This document shows, in pieces, positions 19,260 to 30,419 of a stretch of DNA of 64,000 nt (positions within the stretch are counted from its first letter, which is position 1; each line of letters starts with the position of its first letter). Location of the stretch: positions 1,117,300,110-1,117,364,109 of the forward strand of contig OY728143.1 in assembly GCA_963277665.1 (NCBI GenBank), written 5' to 3'. Origin of the DNA: Viscum album (lineage: Eukaryota > Streptophyta > Magnoliopsida > Santalales > Viscaceae). The translations under genes were made by a program, and so were the position numbers. The notes beneath the pieces were generated by a model. The model was not told where the DNA came from, did not search any database, and saw nothing but the letters and a program-made list of their open reading frames with translations.

Positions 19260-21176
19260 CTATGGATCCAACAACGGCTTTTCTTCGGGGGGAGAGCCCC
19301 CGTCGGGAAGTTCCAAGTCGTTTCCCTCCCCCGACAGGTCAACCATATTGACCGTTTCCGTCCCTGGGGATATACCCTCAGGGCCACCCAGTAAATCGGT
19401 CTGTCGGCGGATCGCACTGAAGCGTAGGGCAGCGTACTGCCCCCATCCACAGATATACACGTGGGGGGTGGCTTCCTCGATAACCTTGCGGAGTACTTGA
19501 AAACACTCAACGCATCGTTGTTGGAGGGCCTCGTGGTGCCCAAATGACCCGGGGTGCCGAACCGCGGGGAGCGTGGCCAGGTCAATCTGACGGCACTGCT
19601 CACCAATATCCTCCAGGTGCACTTGACTCCCGGGATATGGCATTTGTAGGCAGTGAAGACGGGAGTGAGTCTCCCGGAGAGTTCGGCGGAAGCATTCGAA
19701 CTCATCCGGGGTGAGTGATTCGGGTGCATCAAAGTCTGGTCCTGCGACTGGCCAAAACTTCTCAGGGAAGTGGCCCTATGCAAGGACGGTCCAGAAGCTC
19801 CACGACTCAAACTCGAGACCCAGGTCTCCTTGGTCTTCTTCAATGACTGGGAATGGACGGGGAACCGGCAGTGGTGCCGAGGCGGGCCGCTGGGCCGACG
19901 GGCTGGCCGGCGGTGAATACGGCGAGCAGGCCGATTGGCCTCCATATCCCGGGCCGCCCTCTGAGGGTGGCGGTGCCCCAGCTACCACATCACGATAGGA
20001 CGGGTCGGCGAGCGAACATCCTGCCGTAGCATCGGTGCTCGCCGAGGGTGCACTAGATCTTGGTTCGACCATCGATCCCCAGAAAAAGTCTCCGGCTTCT
20101 CCGATCGAGGCAGAAGGCGCTTCCGGAGGGGCCGGTACCAACCGCAAGCTTGACCCTTGGGGGTCTACCAGGCCTTCGCTACTCCAGATATACTTTTGGA
20201 GAGAAGCGGGGATCATATCGATCTCGCTCTCGGGGAGTACGAGGCTGACGTGCCGCATTCCTACCCCTGCCCCTAACTGGCGGGATCGGGGGGAGGGCTC
20301 CGTCGCCGAATCATACTCCGCCTCTGTATCAGAGAAACGAACCGGTCGGATCTCTGTCCGGAATTCCCTAACATTCTTCCCTCGACGTCGACGCCTCGCC
20401 TTCCTGCCCCTGGGTGGTTCTTCGGGGCGTGGCTGATCTCTGTCCTGGCGTCCTCCGGCCGCACCGGTGCTGGGGCCAAGAGGACTGGAAACCAAGGTGC
20501 GAGGAGCACCGGGACAGATATCAAAGGGGACGCGGGGAGAGATGATTCCGGGCAGGCCTCCGGGCCGGGATCGGAAGGTGGGGTGACCCATGCCTCTTGG
20601 ATCGGCCACACGGAGTAGACCCTGTTGGTGAATAGCGCTACCGCGAGGTGGTCCGCGGTGGCTATTGCATGTACCAGCAACCGGGAGAGTCAACCCAACC
20701 TGCCTTTGGGGCGGTCGGGGCCTCGATCCAGGTCCGGCATAGAAGTGCCCCTGCTCAGGATGCGTAGGGGCCTGGTGACTGGAGCCAGCAGTGGCTTGAG
20801 CCAACGCGGCCGCTGTTGCTAGGGCCCCAAGGTGGGCATCCTCTTCCGCTCGTGCCCGACATTGGCATCGGGACAAACGAGTCGGGAAGAGCGGCGCAGG
20901 CAGGTGGAGAGCCCGTTCTTCGACTTGAGAGGCCTGGCGGCGGTGTCGCCGTGGCCTGACAGGAGCCCTTATCGCGGATCCTTGGAGAGAATCTCGGATA
21001 GGGTGGTCCCGGGAATCTTCCACCTCATCCGCATAGGGGAAGGAGCTGTCGGAGCGTTCCGGGGATAAACTCCTGAAGCAGTTGGACGTTGAGGTAGGCA
21101 GCGGTGCCTCCCTGCGCGGCCCTCGGGGGCGGCGTTGGTGGCGAGGTGCAGCTTCCTCGAGGTTTAGGCGAGCCAT
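19260..21176 (-). pseudogene. ORF1 upstream of gag, protein of unknown function, one premature TAG
   Basis: The frame has its first ATG at 21176 (MARLNLEEAAP) and can be read open further upstream to about 21405. A TAG at 19776-19778 interrupts it. The frame continues to TAG 19260-19262. The first two thirds is Pro/Arg/Ser-rich and low in complexity. A more ordinary region includes GMRHVSLVLPESEIDMIPA, and the last third (about 19740-19380) looks like a folded domain with VHLEDIGEQC and HVYICGWGQYAALRF. An extra ORF before gag is a hallmark of Ogre elements and has no known function. The end TAG is in the same frame as gag, so readthrough or splicing into gag is possible. Confidence 0.7.
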
Positions 21177-21404
21177 GTCCCTGGTGGGGATGACTCCCTC
21201 TTCCTCATATCTCCGCACCAAGTTGTTGATCACCCTTCTCTGGATGACCTCTGAGGGGGAGAGAGGGTGTGGTTTCCCCGCAGCTGCGGCTGCTGGGACG
21301 GCTGTGGAACGGGCGGGACCGCGCGGAGTAGCCGCGTCGGTGTTTCCCCTACCCCTGCGCCAGTGGGCGGGTGGCGATCGGGCACTGGATTGGGCGACTT
21401 GATT

Positions 21405-21445
21405 CCTGAAAGCAGGGAGAAAAACCCATTAACACTGACAGGAAA
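21405..21445 (-). other. Possible 3' splice site of a leader intron
   Basis: On the minus strand a pyrimidine run, TTTTTCTCCCTGCTTTCAG, ends at 21406, with a TGTTAAT branch-point-like motif about 25 nt upstream. The ORF1 frame is open from the first base after it. An intron here would shorten the 2.2-kb leader and place the ORF1 start nearer the cap. No donor was assigned. Confidence 0.3.
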
Positions 21446-21647
21446 AGGAATCGACAACCAACCATTAGTGCCACGACGCCTTCTGTGGGGGGAACCCAGG
21501 CCATCGACGTCGTGAGACGGAGTGCCCGATTTCCCTTCCCCAGCCCCTGGCGGGTTCCGTGCCCCGGTGCTGAATGCTTGGTCGAGCAGCATGCTGGTCT
21601 TCCAACACCTCTGAAAGCCATCAGTCTTCGTATTGAGGAGAAGAGAT

Positions 21648-21664
21648 TCACGTCGGGTTCACCA
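21648..21664 (-). other. Primer-binding site (PBS), tRNA-Arg-like
   Basis: Six bases inside the 5' LTR the minus strand reads TGGTGAACCCGACGTGA, which begins with the TGG expected for pairing with a tRNA CCA end. It resembles the complement of plant tRNA-Arg 3' ends (TGGCGACCCCGACG) with a few differences. Ogre elements use tRNA-Arg. The match is imperfect, so the primer is tentative, but position and TGG start make it the PBS. Confidence 0.65.
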
Positions 21665-21670
21665 TTTTTC

Positions 21671-24211
21671 TGTTTCGGTGCGGATGTGCGCCGGGTTTCT
21701 GTTCCGACGTTGTCCCTCCAGGACGCGTTCGCGCGTGCGCCCATCGACCCGAGGGGATAGGCGCGCGGCTTGTGGCCCCGTAGTCCCGCTTTCCAAAGGA
21801 GGGCGGCATCCGTCCCTTATTCAAGGGCGTCTGCTCCTTGATCGAAACCGGGATGATGGGATGTCGGCTCCTCCTTCCGTGGACGTCTCCTCGGAACTCG
21901 TCGCCTAATCCGGGTCTCCCTCATAGATTTAAGACGTGCTCGTGAATCTCGTTCCCGGCGCCATGTCTACATGGACACCGGTTAATTACGCTACTTCCGC
22001 CCGGACGCTCCAAGGAGTCTGGTCGGGGCAGCAACCTGCGGTGAGGAGACCGGGTGGCTCTGCGTGTTGGGGGCGTGCCTTAACACTGCGGCACTGCATG
22101 TCTACCTTCTGTCCCTAATAGGGCTTCTCGAAGGCATGATGTCCTGAGGCATCCCGCGCCGGGTACGGGGAACTGTGTTACCTGAGGTTTTCCTCAGCTT
22201 CCCATGTTTAACACGAGGTATGCCGCGAGTTTAACGTCCAGCGGGGACGGCATCGGACTGATCAACACGAGAAGTGGATCAGATGACAGAACCCCTTGCG
22301 GGGAACCTCCGACGTTGGGGCCAGCACATGGGCGGCTTCCCGAGTGAAGTGGAGTGGAATGAAATGGCATGACCCCACCGGGATGTGGCGGCCCAGGTAA
22401 GGATCAGGATGGATGATGGAGTGAAGAGCTTGGACCCCGTAGGGGCTTCCTACGTACCGCGCATTAGCGCGGATCAAAGTCAGCGTAGTTCGGATATACA
22501 GTTTAATGTCATGCTGGACGTTGGCAAGCCGACTCACGAAGAGGTCGAGGCTGCCGAGCGGAGGATTGAACCGAACCACCTCGCACAGAGGGGGATGGAA
22601 CGGCCGGGTGGATCACAGTTTCATGTCATGCTGGACGCTGAAAGGAGAAAATAGAAAAAGGCAGTGGGGAAGCACAATGGAGATACACACGTGCAGTCTC
22701 CCACAGGGGCGGATTCATAGGTGAATCGACGCAAGTGTGAACCCGGGAGGGGTCCACTGATGGACGAACCGACGTGAATACGACCGGGACGACCAGGTGG
22801 TGGGCTTGAACCTCGGAGAGGCTTCCTACGTACCCTGTTTAGGATACAGGGATCAAAGTCCACGTAGTTCATTCGGTTTGTGACATTCTACCCCCGTGGG
22901 CGAAGGCCACTCCAATCCCGACATCCCTGCAGAGACGAGCGGGTGGGGGCCACATCCAAACCGGGAGGACCCTGCGTGCGGGGCACGGGATCGGGTGATG
23001 CGGACGGTTTAACGTCTTGCCGGACGAAGTACAGTTTAGCGTCATGTTGGACGAAGCGGACGGTTTAACGTCTTGCCGGACGAAGTACAGTTTAACGTCG
23101 TGTGTTGAGGACGAAGATGCTTGGAAGTTTAACGTCTTGCGGCGCGGATGTGGTGCAGTTTAGCGTCATGCAGGAGGAATGCTGAACAGTTTAACGTCTT
23201 GTAGCTTGGACGATATGCTAGGCAGTTTAACGTCGTGCAGCTTGGACGTGGTATAGTTTAACGTCATGTTGGACGAAACACTTGGCAGTTTAACGTCTTG
23301 CAGCGCGGACGAGTGTGATACCGCCGATGGGTCCATGTCACTTCGCGCGAGCCTGGAGGGCCGCACGGGAAGACAACGCACGGTGCGGGCACCCGGCATG
23401 AAGATCATCGGGCGCCACGTAGGCGGGTACCCTCAGGGGGTCAAAGGGGGCGACCCCGGCGGATTGCACGCAAAAGAGGAGCTTGGCGCGCAATACCGCG
23501 GGTCGGCGCGCAAATGGGCGGGCTGGGGCGCAATTGGGCCAGCGCTTTGCGCGCGGAAGAGGGAGATTGCGCGCACCGGGCTTCGGATAGCGCGCGGGGG
23601 CAACGGCTCATTCTTTAACGAATGGCCACTTTGAAAGGGGGGGTGCGCGCAATCAGGCTGGATTGCGCGCACCCGGGGGGGAAATTGCGCGCAAGAGGCT
23701 TCTATTGTGCGCGAAGGCCTTTGGGTGAAGAGTTGTTCAAAGGAAAGAAGCCAAAGGGATTGCGCCCGAAGGCGAACCCCGAGGCTTTCTTGCGCGAAAG
23801 AAAGGAGGTTACCTGAAGATCGGCATTGCGCGCGGAAGGGGTTGGATTGCGCGAACGAGCGACTCTTCGAATTCCGGCAACCTTCAAAACGTCGGGGGTC
23901 GCCTTATATTTATAGGCAACCCCGGGCGCGGAATCTGGTTCGCGGGCACGCAATTTCCTTCGCGGGCGCTGAATCAGGCCCGGCGCGCAAGGGAATCGCA
24001 CGGGCCACGGGCGCGCAAAATTGCGCGCCGGCCCAGCGCATTGCGCGCATCCTGGGAGGTTTGCGCGCGGCACTCCAACTTTGCGCGCGGGTCTCCAAAA
24101 TTCCGCGGAAGGCCTCCGGGACCTCCAAAACGTGCTTCTGACTCCAAATACGACCTCTCTTTCCGCATCTGGAGCTTTGTTTGGGAACAACGGACTTTTC
24201 CGGCATCTACA
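21671..24211 (-). repeat. 5' LTR of the Ogre-like element (right copy)
   Basis: This 2541-bp partner of 1671-4209 carries the same hairpin modules (22435-22488, 22811-22867), ten-unit array (23006-23311) and CpG-rich domain. For this minus-strand element U3 is 24211 to 23915, and the RNA would start near 23880. U3 is therefore only about 0.3 kb, and the R-U5 leader about 2.2 kb. Mismatches to the left copy are scattered base changes with a few small indels. Confidence 0.95.
23904..23914 (-). promoter_or_regulatory. LTR TATA box, working promoter of the element
   Basis: The minus strand reads TATAAATATAAG in the 5' LTR, about 300 bp from its outer end. It is identical to the 3' LTR copy at 3901-3912. 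Transcription would proceed leftwards through R-U5, ORF1 and gag-pol. Confidence 0.72.
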
Positions 24212-24216
24212 ACCTC
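24212..24216. repeat. Target-site duplication, right copy (ACCTC)
   Basis: ACCTC directly follows the CTACA end of the right LTR and matches 1666-1670 exactly. Base composition changes abruptly to AT-rich at this point. Confidence 0.93.
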
Positions 24217-27200
24217 AAGATACATTAATAACCAAATAAAATAAGTCCTTAACAACTTATCTACATAGTTAAACCTATACACTTCTATAGTTGAGAAACA
24301 AAATAGAATCTAGAGAAAAGATAACACTCTCCACTCCACTCAGTGAATAGTAAAAAATAAATATATGAGGAAAATACCACACTCATGGAAAGAATATCAC
24401 AAAAACTGATGGCCTCGATGAAAGAATCTCACAAGACATACAAGATGAGAAATCCATCTGGTCATGTCCTTCAAAGCACATCAGACAACCCTTTCAAACT
24501 AGGAAGGGATATAGAAAATGTATACCTAAAAAAGTCCAAAAAAACACCATAATATATGTTTTCAAAACATATCCACTTCAAGGGATCAAACCTATTTTTA
24601 AAACTATTCATTTAGAAAACCACCAAAAAAGTATTTGAAATCAATCCATACAAACAACCCATATCAAAATTAAACCTTTATGATTAATCTGAAAAAAACC
24701 AAAAACATAAACATTACACAAATATATGATTATAATATGAAACTTATTATATTTCAAACCAAATCATTAAATAGGATTCAATTTCATCTTGAATTTCATT
24801 ATCCGTGTTTGAAATTCATTAAAAGTAACCACCATTCAAACACCCAACATTTTTTTATGTCATTAAAGTTATAAAACATTTTATTCACAATAATTATAAT
24901 ATTATTTTATATTTATTATTAATCTTTAAAAAATCAATTTATATTCTATAATACTTGTTAGAAATATTATTTAGTTCTTCCTTAAAACCAAAAACCATCA
25001 ACTTTATAACTTTATGGTAATAATTATTTCATTTAAAACAATTATAGCTTATTAAATAAATTTTTTAAGGTGTAAAATCCTTACATTTGTATCATTAACC
25101 TATTTTGAAACTAAAATATTTTTCAGGTTTTAATTATTAAACAATAATTTATAAATACATGATTAAGAATCCAAGAATTATTTTACAAGAAATCATTAAA
25201 TCATCACATTTGAAACATAAAAAATTTTTTATGAAATATATTTTTCAAACATAAATCAATTATACCACACATAAACAAATAAAATAATTCCATAATTCCC
25301 AATCTAATAAATTATAATATCAACATATTTTCTGAACTGCATTGATTACTTTTCCATTTACGAGATTCACTCAAAGAAAGTAAGAATCTTGGGTTCTAAA
25401 TGAAAAAAATAAAGGGGATGTTGAGTCAAGATCAACATAGACACAAGGTTAATGAATATAATACATGCATATCTAACCCACCATAACATTTCCAAAAATA
25501 ATGTGTCTCATCACTGTATGTTTTTTAGGATATTTGAGTCAACCACACCACTTGAATATTTTTTTTATTTCTCTCCATAAATACATAACTACCCCCAAGG
25601 AAACTAATCCATACCAATGAGAATCATAGTTCATTATATAAAACCATTACTCATAGGTATCAAAAAAAATAAATTAAATATCAATTAACCATCATATCTC
25701 AAGTTCAATAAAGAAATGTGGTGATCAATATCCTATTGATAATGTACTTCATGGGCCTTAACAAGTCTAAGCTCCAGTCGGCCACACCTCAAACCAAACC
25801 CAGGTAGTTCCACTACACTTCCAGGTGGATATGGATATGATAGCATTTCTTAATGAACCAACATGGGTTAACATGACACGTCACCCAATAGGGATCAACA
25901 TAAATCCTAATGAATGTCCTTGAACACCATGTGTGGGAAATAATAACCAGGGTTCCAAAGTAAAAACCATGGGAATGATGTTAACCTAAAATACCAACAA
26001 AATATGTATCAGGTATAACAAGATTAAGATAGAAAATTAGAGTAAAACATAGAATAAAATGTTCCCAACCATGATAGATACAAAACCAATCCAAATGGAA
26101 AAAATTGGAATAAAAATCAACCATGGACAAAAACAAGTCTCCATGTGACTATGTCTCACTAACATCCTAGAACACTAATAATTAAATATCAATTGAGAGG
26201 ATACAACATGCCACATGCACCATTCCAAATAACTGTATCCTATAAAACCATGACAATAGATTCCTAAAGTAATAAAGTGGAGTGTGATAATTAATGCTCA
26301 GTAGGATACAACCAAGGAATATATACAATGTCTATCTCCATGAAACCATTAGTTCTAGCATTATAAAAAAATATTTATAAAAAAATTCAAATGAAATTGG
26401 TTTCCATAAGTAAATAAAATATTTATATAAACCAAGAATATGACATATATATAAATGATAATGAATAAATAAAATTATTAATGGATAGAAAATATGTTAA
26501 ACATGTGGGATATCAAACACGAAACAACAATATCATGCAAAATACGAAGAACAAGTGGGATATAGAAAATGGGAATAAATACTCAGACACTTGAAGGAAC
26601 ATGAATCATAGAATAACATGAATCCTACCAACATCGAGTCCTATAATAGTATATCGATATCATAATAATAACCCAATATGTTTCTATACACAATAATGTT
26701 TTTTATATATCCAATACCCAATGAACCAAAGGTTACCAATGTACTATATTGGAAAAACCATTTAAAAACCAAACTATAAATTTTGTAAAACAATTTCATA
26801 GAAAAGAATCAAATTTATCATTCTTTAAAATCCACTTTCGAGTAAAAATCATATTTTATGAATTTTATTGATCACAAAATGTGAAAAGACTATATTTTAT
26901 GAAAAAAATTCTTTAACTACTTTTTTATTCCATCCAATATGAATATCATAAAAAAAATATCTTTAATATTAAATCAATAAAAAATTTACACCAAACCATA
27001 GGAATTAACTATAAAATTATTTAAATCATGGGTTTTCACCATTAAAAAGAGATGCTTACCTCTACAATGGAGGAAAACGTGTCGCCTTCAAAAAAGAGAT
27101 TGGAGTTGAGGAGATATGTTTCTCACAAGACTGGATCCAAGAGAAACACCTTCAGTTACTCATTTAATCCATATATTGGGTCATCATAACCCATATAAGT

Positions 27201-29412
27201 TTGAAAAACATAGATAATTTGAGAAATTAAAGGTAAATATAGAAAGAGGGGAAGAATATTATCTAAAAAACAAACATACTTCAAAGAGATCCATCTAGAT
27301 CAATACAAATTCACTAAGAGAAAAATGGTAGAACCTATTAGACAGTTAAGGAGAAGATAGTTCAGACTAATGAGAAATTATGATTTTATTATAAGTTAAA
27401 TCAAGTGAAGGAATCAAGATAATTTTCAATTTTAAGAAGTTTGGATTGGATCACATGGTTAAAAAATACACACTGACTATCGATAGACATTATCCCTTAA
27501 AAACTAAAGCGCATGGTTACATGGGAATATTTGTAGGGTAATATTTTTGGATCGTAATTTATATTCAGATGTCACAATACAAGAGAGGGTGAATTGTAGG
27601 TTTAAAAACATTCGTTTGTATCCCTTAAAAGGCTTTAGTTTAAAATAAATTAAACTAATTCAATTTAAAAAACTTTTTAATGTAACTAATACAATTAATT
27701 TGATTGGGACTTGGTTTCGATGAATAATAATATCATAATCAAGTTGGTTATGATAAGTATTCCACATGTATTAATTGAAATTAATAATATTCATAGTTGA
27801 AATGATTTAAACAGAGTAAGTTTGTATAATATCATAATCACTATGGTTACGATGATCAAAGTAAAATAATGAAAAAATTCAATCATAAGTAATATTGAAT
27901 CAAATTAAGTAATCAAACGATTGAAATCTGAAAAGACAGTAAACATATTATTACAAAATTATTATAATCAGATTACTTATGACAATCAAAGTATTTAATT
28001 AAAATATGAATAACTAATACAATTTTATTTCTATTACAATGCAGCAAAAATGTAAAAGAATACAATTTTTTTAACCCAAAGAGAAGGGTATGATTTAACC
28101 TAGGATAGGGGTCCCTTGATTTATACTTTCATGAAAGTCTATCTTACCCACACCAGGGTAAGACCTCAATACAAATATCATCTTAATTGTTTATACCTAT
28201 CCCTGGAAGCCCTCGATTAAGCAGGTAATTGGAACTTCTGTCTTCCTATCTCTAGAAGCACCCAATCTGCAAAAGATCAGCACATTTTTCTTCCTATCCA
28301 TGGAAGCCCTCGATTGTAATCACCAACGATCAGTGTTGCATGAATAAAAAATGATATTGAATATTAAAAGTATGTCGTACAAGATGTTCACAACTTGATC
28401 AATTCAACGCTTTCACACTAAGTAATTTTGGCAGATCTCTTGTTGAGTATCAGTTCTTTCATGTTGGTTTTCGTCCCCGAGATCATCCAAATGACCTGGT
28501 ATTTATAGGCCTTATCCAAATGGTAATATTTTGGATCTAATGGTTGAATTTATTCCTGAAATTTTAGAGGGACTTAGACACCTGGTACTTCAACAATCAA
28601 CTTGTAAATGAAGTAACGACATCTTTTTATCATGAATTTCAAAATAGAATACACTACATGGTTTTGATTAAAAAGTTTTTTTTCGATATAACACTATTTT
28701 CTAGTTGTGATAAAGTGGGTATGAAAAGAATATGTATCTTCTGATAAAATAAAAATGTTAACATTAAATGAGTATGATGATTAACAATAAAATAGTGAAT
28801 ACGATTTATCTTGTTAGTATGATATTGAACTATTCGTTTGATGAAAATCGTAATAGGAATGATTAATAAAAATTATATCTCATGAGTATGATGTAAATAA
28901 TATTCCTTATCATTGAGATAAACATGGAAGTAGTCCGACTGTATTTCTCAGTGTGTATGATATTTATCGTACATAGAATAAAAAAAGTAATGAAAAACTT
29001 TTATAAAAAAATTATATTGTAAATAAAATAAATAAACTTATGAATTTATTTAAAAATAATGTTTATGATTTCCAGAAAAATGAATAGAAAAGTCAAAAGA
29101 TGACTTTTGACTCAATAAAGATAAACCATGCTCAAGTCATGCAACAAACACTAGATAAAAACCCAAACACCTACACGACTTTTTTCAACTTGTACAGTTA
29201 GTCCAACCAAGCTCAAATCACAATGAATACCACAGAAAGCAACCAAGTCATTCTACTTGGTTATTACACAATTACTCTTAATTGTGTGAAAACCATGAAC
29301 CCATTATTTTTTCTCCAAATATTTAAATTTTTAACCCTTACTCCTAAATTCCATTATAAAATCTAATTAGATTCACTAAACTAAACATTAAATATACCTA
29401 TTAAAAGATTGG
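24217..29412. other. AT-rich tract without genes
   Basis: No frame above about 65 codons and no transposon domain can be recognised. It should be the continuation of 1-1665 before the Ogre-like insertion. It is probably decayed LTR material, but no ends or domains can be assigned. Small repeats near 28196-28315 are listed separately. Confidence 0.5.
28196..28315. repeat. Three copies of a 23-bp motif spaced ~48 bp
   Basis: Copies at 28196-28218, 28244-28266 and 28293-28315 share the pattern CCTATCCCTGGAAGCCCTCG with a few changes in the middle copy. The motif contains a short inverted repeat around TGGAAG in some copies. The surrounding sequence is AT-rich and has no gene. Confidence 0.6.
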
Positions 29413-30419
29413 TGTAACATCCACGATATATGATTTAATGTTAGAATCCTGGTTTATGATTTATTGTTGGGGTCTTGATATGTGAGGTTATTGGGTGGGG
29501 ATATGATTAATTCTTAATCATTTGTGTATGTACATTAAAGGAGGTGGGATTGAAGTTGATTCCCTTCATGTTTTGATTTCCCTACCAACCATTGATCAGA
29601 AATTAGAAATGTGGATGTGTGGTTGGTTGTTGATCTATTCATTGTGCCCTATCACATAGGTTGAGGTTTCCCATCCCAATATCTCCCACATTGAGGGTTC
29701 AATAGATTTTCTGACAACTTTGTATAGTGATAAAATATCTAATATTAGAGTATGAGGTATTTTTTTACTATAAATGTGGATGGAATGGGGGTCATTATGT
29801 AAGTACATGGTTTGGGGGCCATGAAATGCATGTTTTGGGGATATAGATTTATGGTTGGATTTTTAAAGTAATGTTTGAATATATTTCTATGTTTTCTAAT
29901 TATTTTTACCCAGATAATTATATATATTTTTTGATTACCTTATTTGATTAATTCACTCGTTTATTCTTTCATATTACTATTTATGAATATTGACTTTTCT
30001 AGAGGGATTATCTTATTAAATACTCCCATTTTCTCAACCCACCATAGTTTTCTAGGTATTTATAGGATATATATATATATATATATATATCTAGGGTATT
30101 TTGGGGTTTGGGTTTGGGCAGATGGATTTGAGTTTAGGAGATATAATATGCATTATTTTGAATATATTCCATTTTTATCATGAAGTATCATTTTGATTTC
30201 GTTAATGTTTTACCTCTCGCTTATTATATGGTGATTGATTTGATTTTTAGTTTATATCTTCATGTTAAATTATAGGTTAATTCCTCTCATTTTAATTTTT
30301 TGAAATATTATTTTTAGTCTCTAACTAGGGGCCTATTGGAGATGGGTTTTAGGGGAAATTATCTCCCTTTATCCATTTTAATCCCAGGAGGGGTACCTTT
30401 ATTGGGAGGGGTCATGATA
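29413..30419 (+). repeat. LTR-like segment A (decayed gypsy LTR)
   Basis: It opens with TGTAACATCC, a common start of plant Ty3/gypsy LTRs, and closes near GGGAGGGGTCATGATA. Its middle and end align by eye with segment B (36340-37401), including the shared TTATTATATGGTGATTGATT and a purine-rich terminus. An (AT)12 run interrupts it at 30067-30090. It is likely a solo or truncated LTR. The ends are approximate. Confidence 0.5.
30067..30090. repeat. (AT)12 microsatellite
   Basis: Twelve uninterrupted AT dinucleotides lie inside LTR-like segment A. Segment B lacks it, so it expanded after the two separated. Confidence 0.9.

Larger units (their letters stand above)
1671..24211 (-). mobile_element. 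Ogre/Tat-like Ty3/gypsy LTR retrotransposon, 22.5 kb, complete but decayed
   Basis: The element has LTRs at 1671-4209 and 21671-24211, ACCTC target duplications, a PBS at 21648-21664 and a PPT at 4210-4223. Orientation is minus. Order along the element: 5' LTR (right), ORF1, gag, protease, RT, RNase H, archaeal-type RNase H, integrase, a hairpin-rich spacer, an antisense PMD gene, PPT, 3' LTR (left). An extra ORF before gag is characteristic of the Ogre group of the Tat lineage. A second, archaeal-type RNase H is characteristic of Tat elements in general. Hand comparison of several LTR stretches gives roughly 3-5% mismatch, so the insertion is old. It is GC-rich in strong contrast to its AT-rich surroundings. 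In-frame stops, a gag frameshift and lost catalytic residues make it non-autonomous now. The lineage assignment rests on architecture and motifs, not on a phylogeny. Confidence 0.92.

Noticed and set aside
24217..29412. A Ty1/copia or other LTR assignment for the AT-rich tract
   Set aside because: Some phrases resemble LTR or leader sequence, but no paired ends, PBS, PPT or coding motif could be established.
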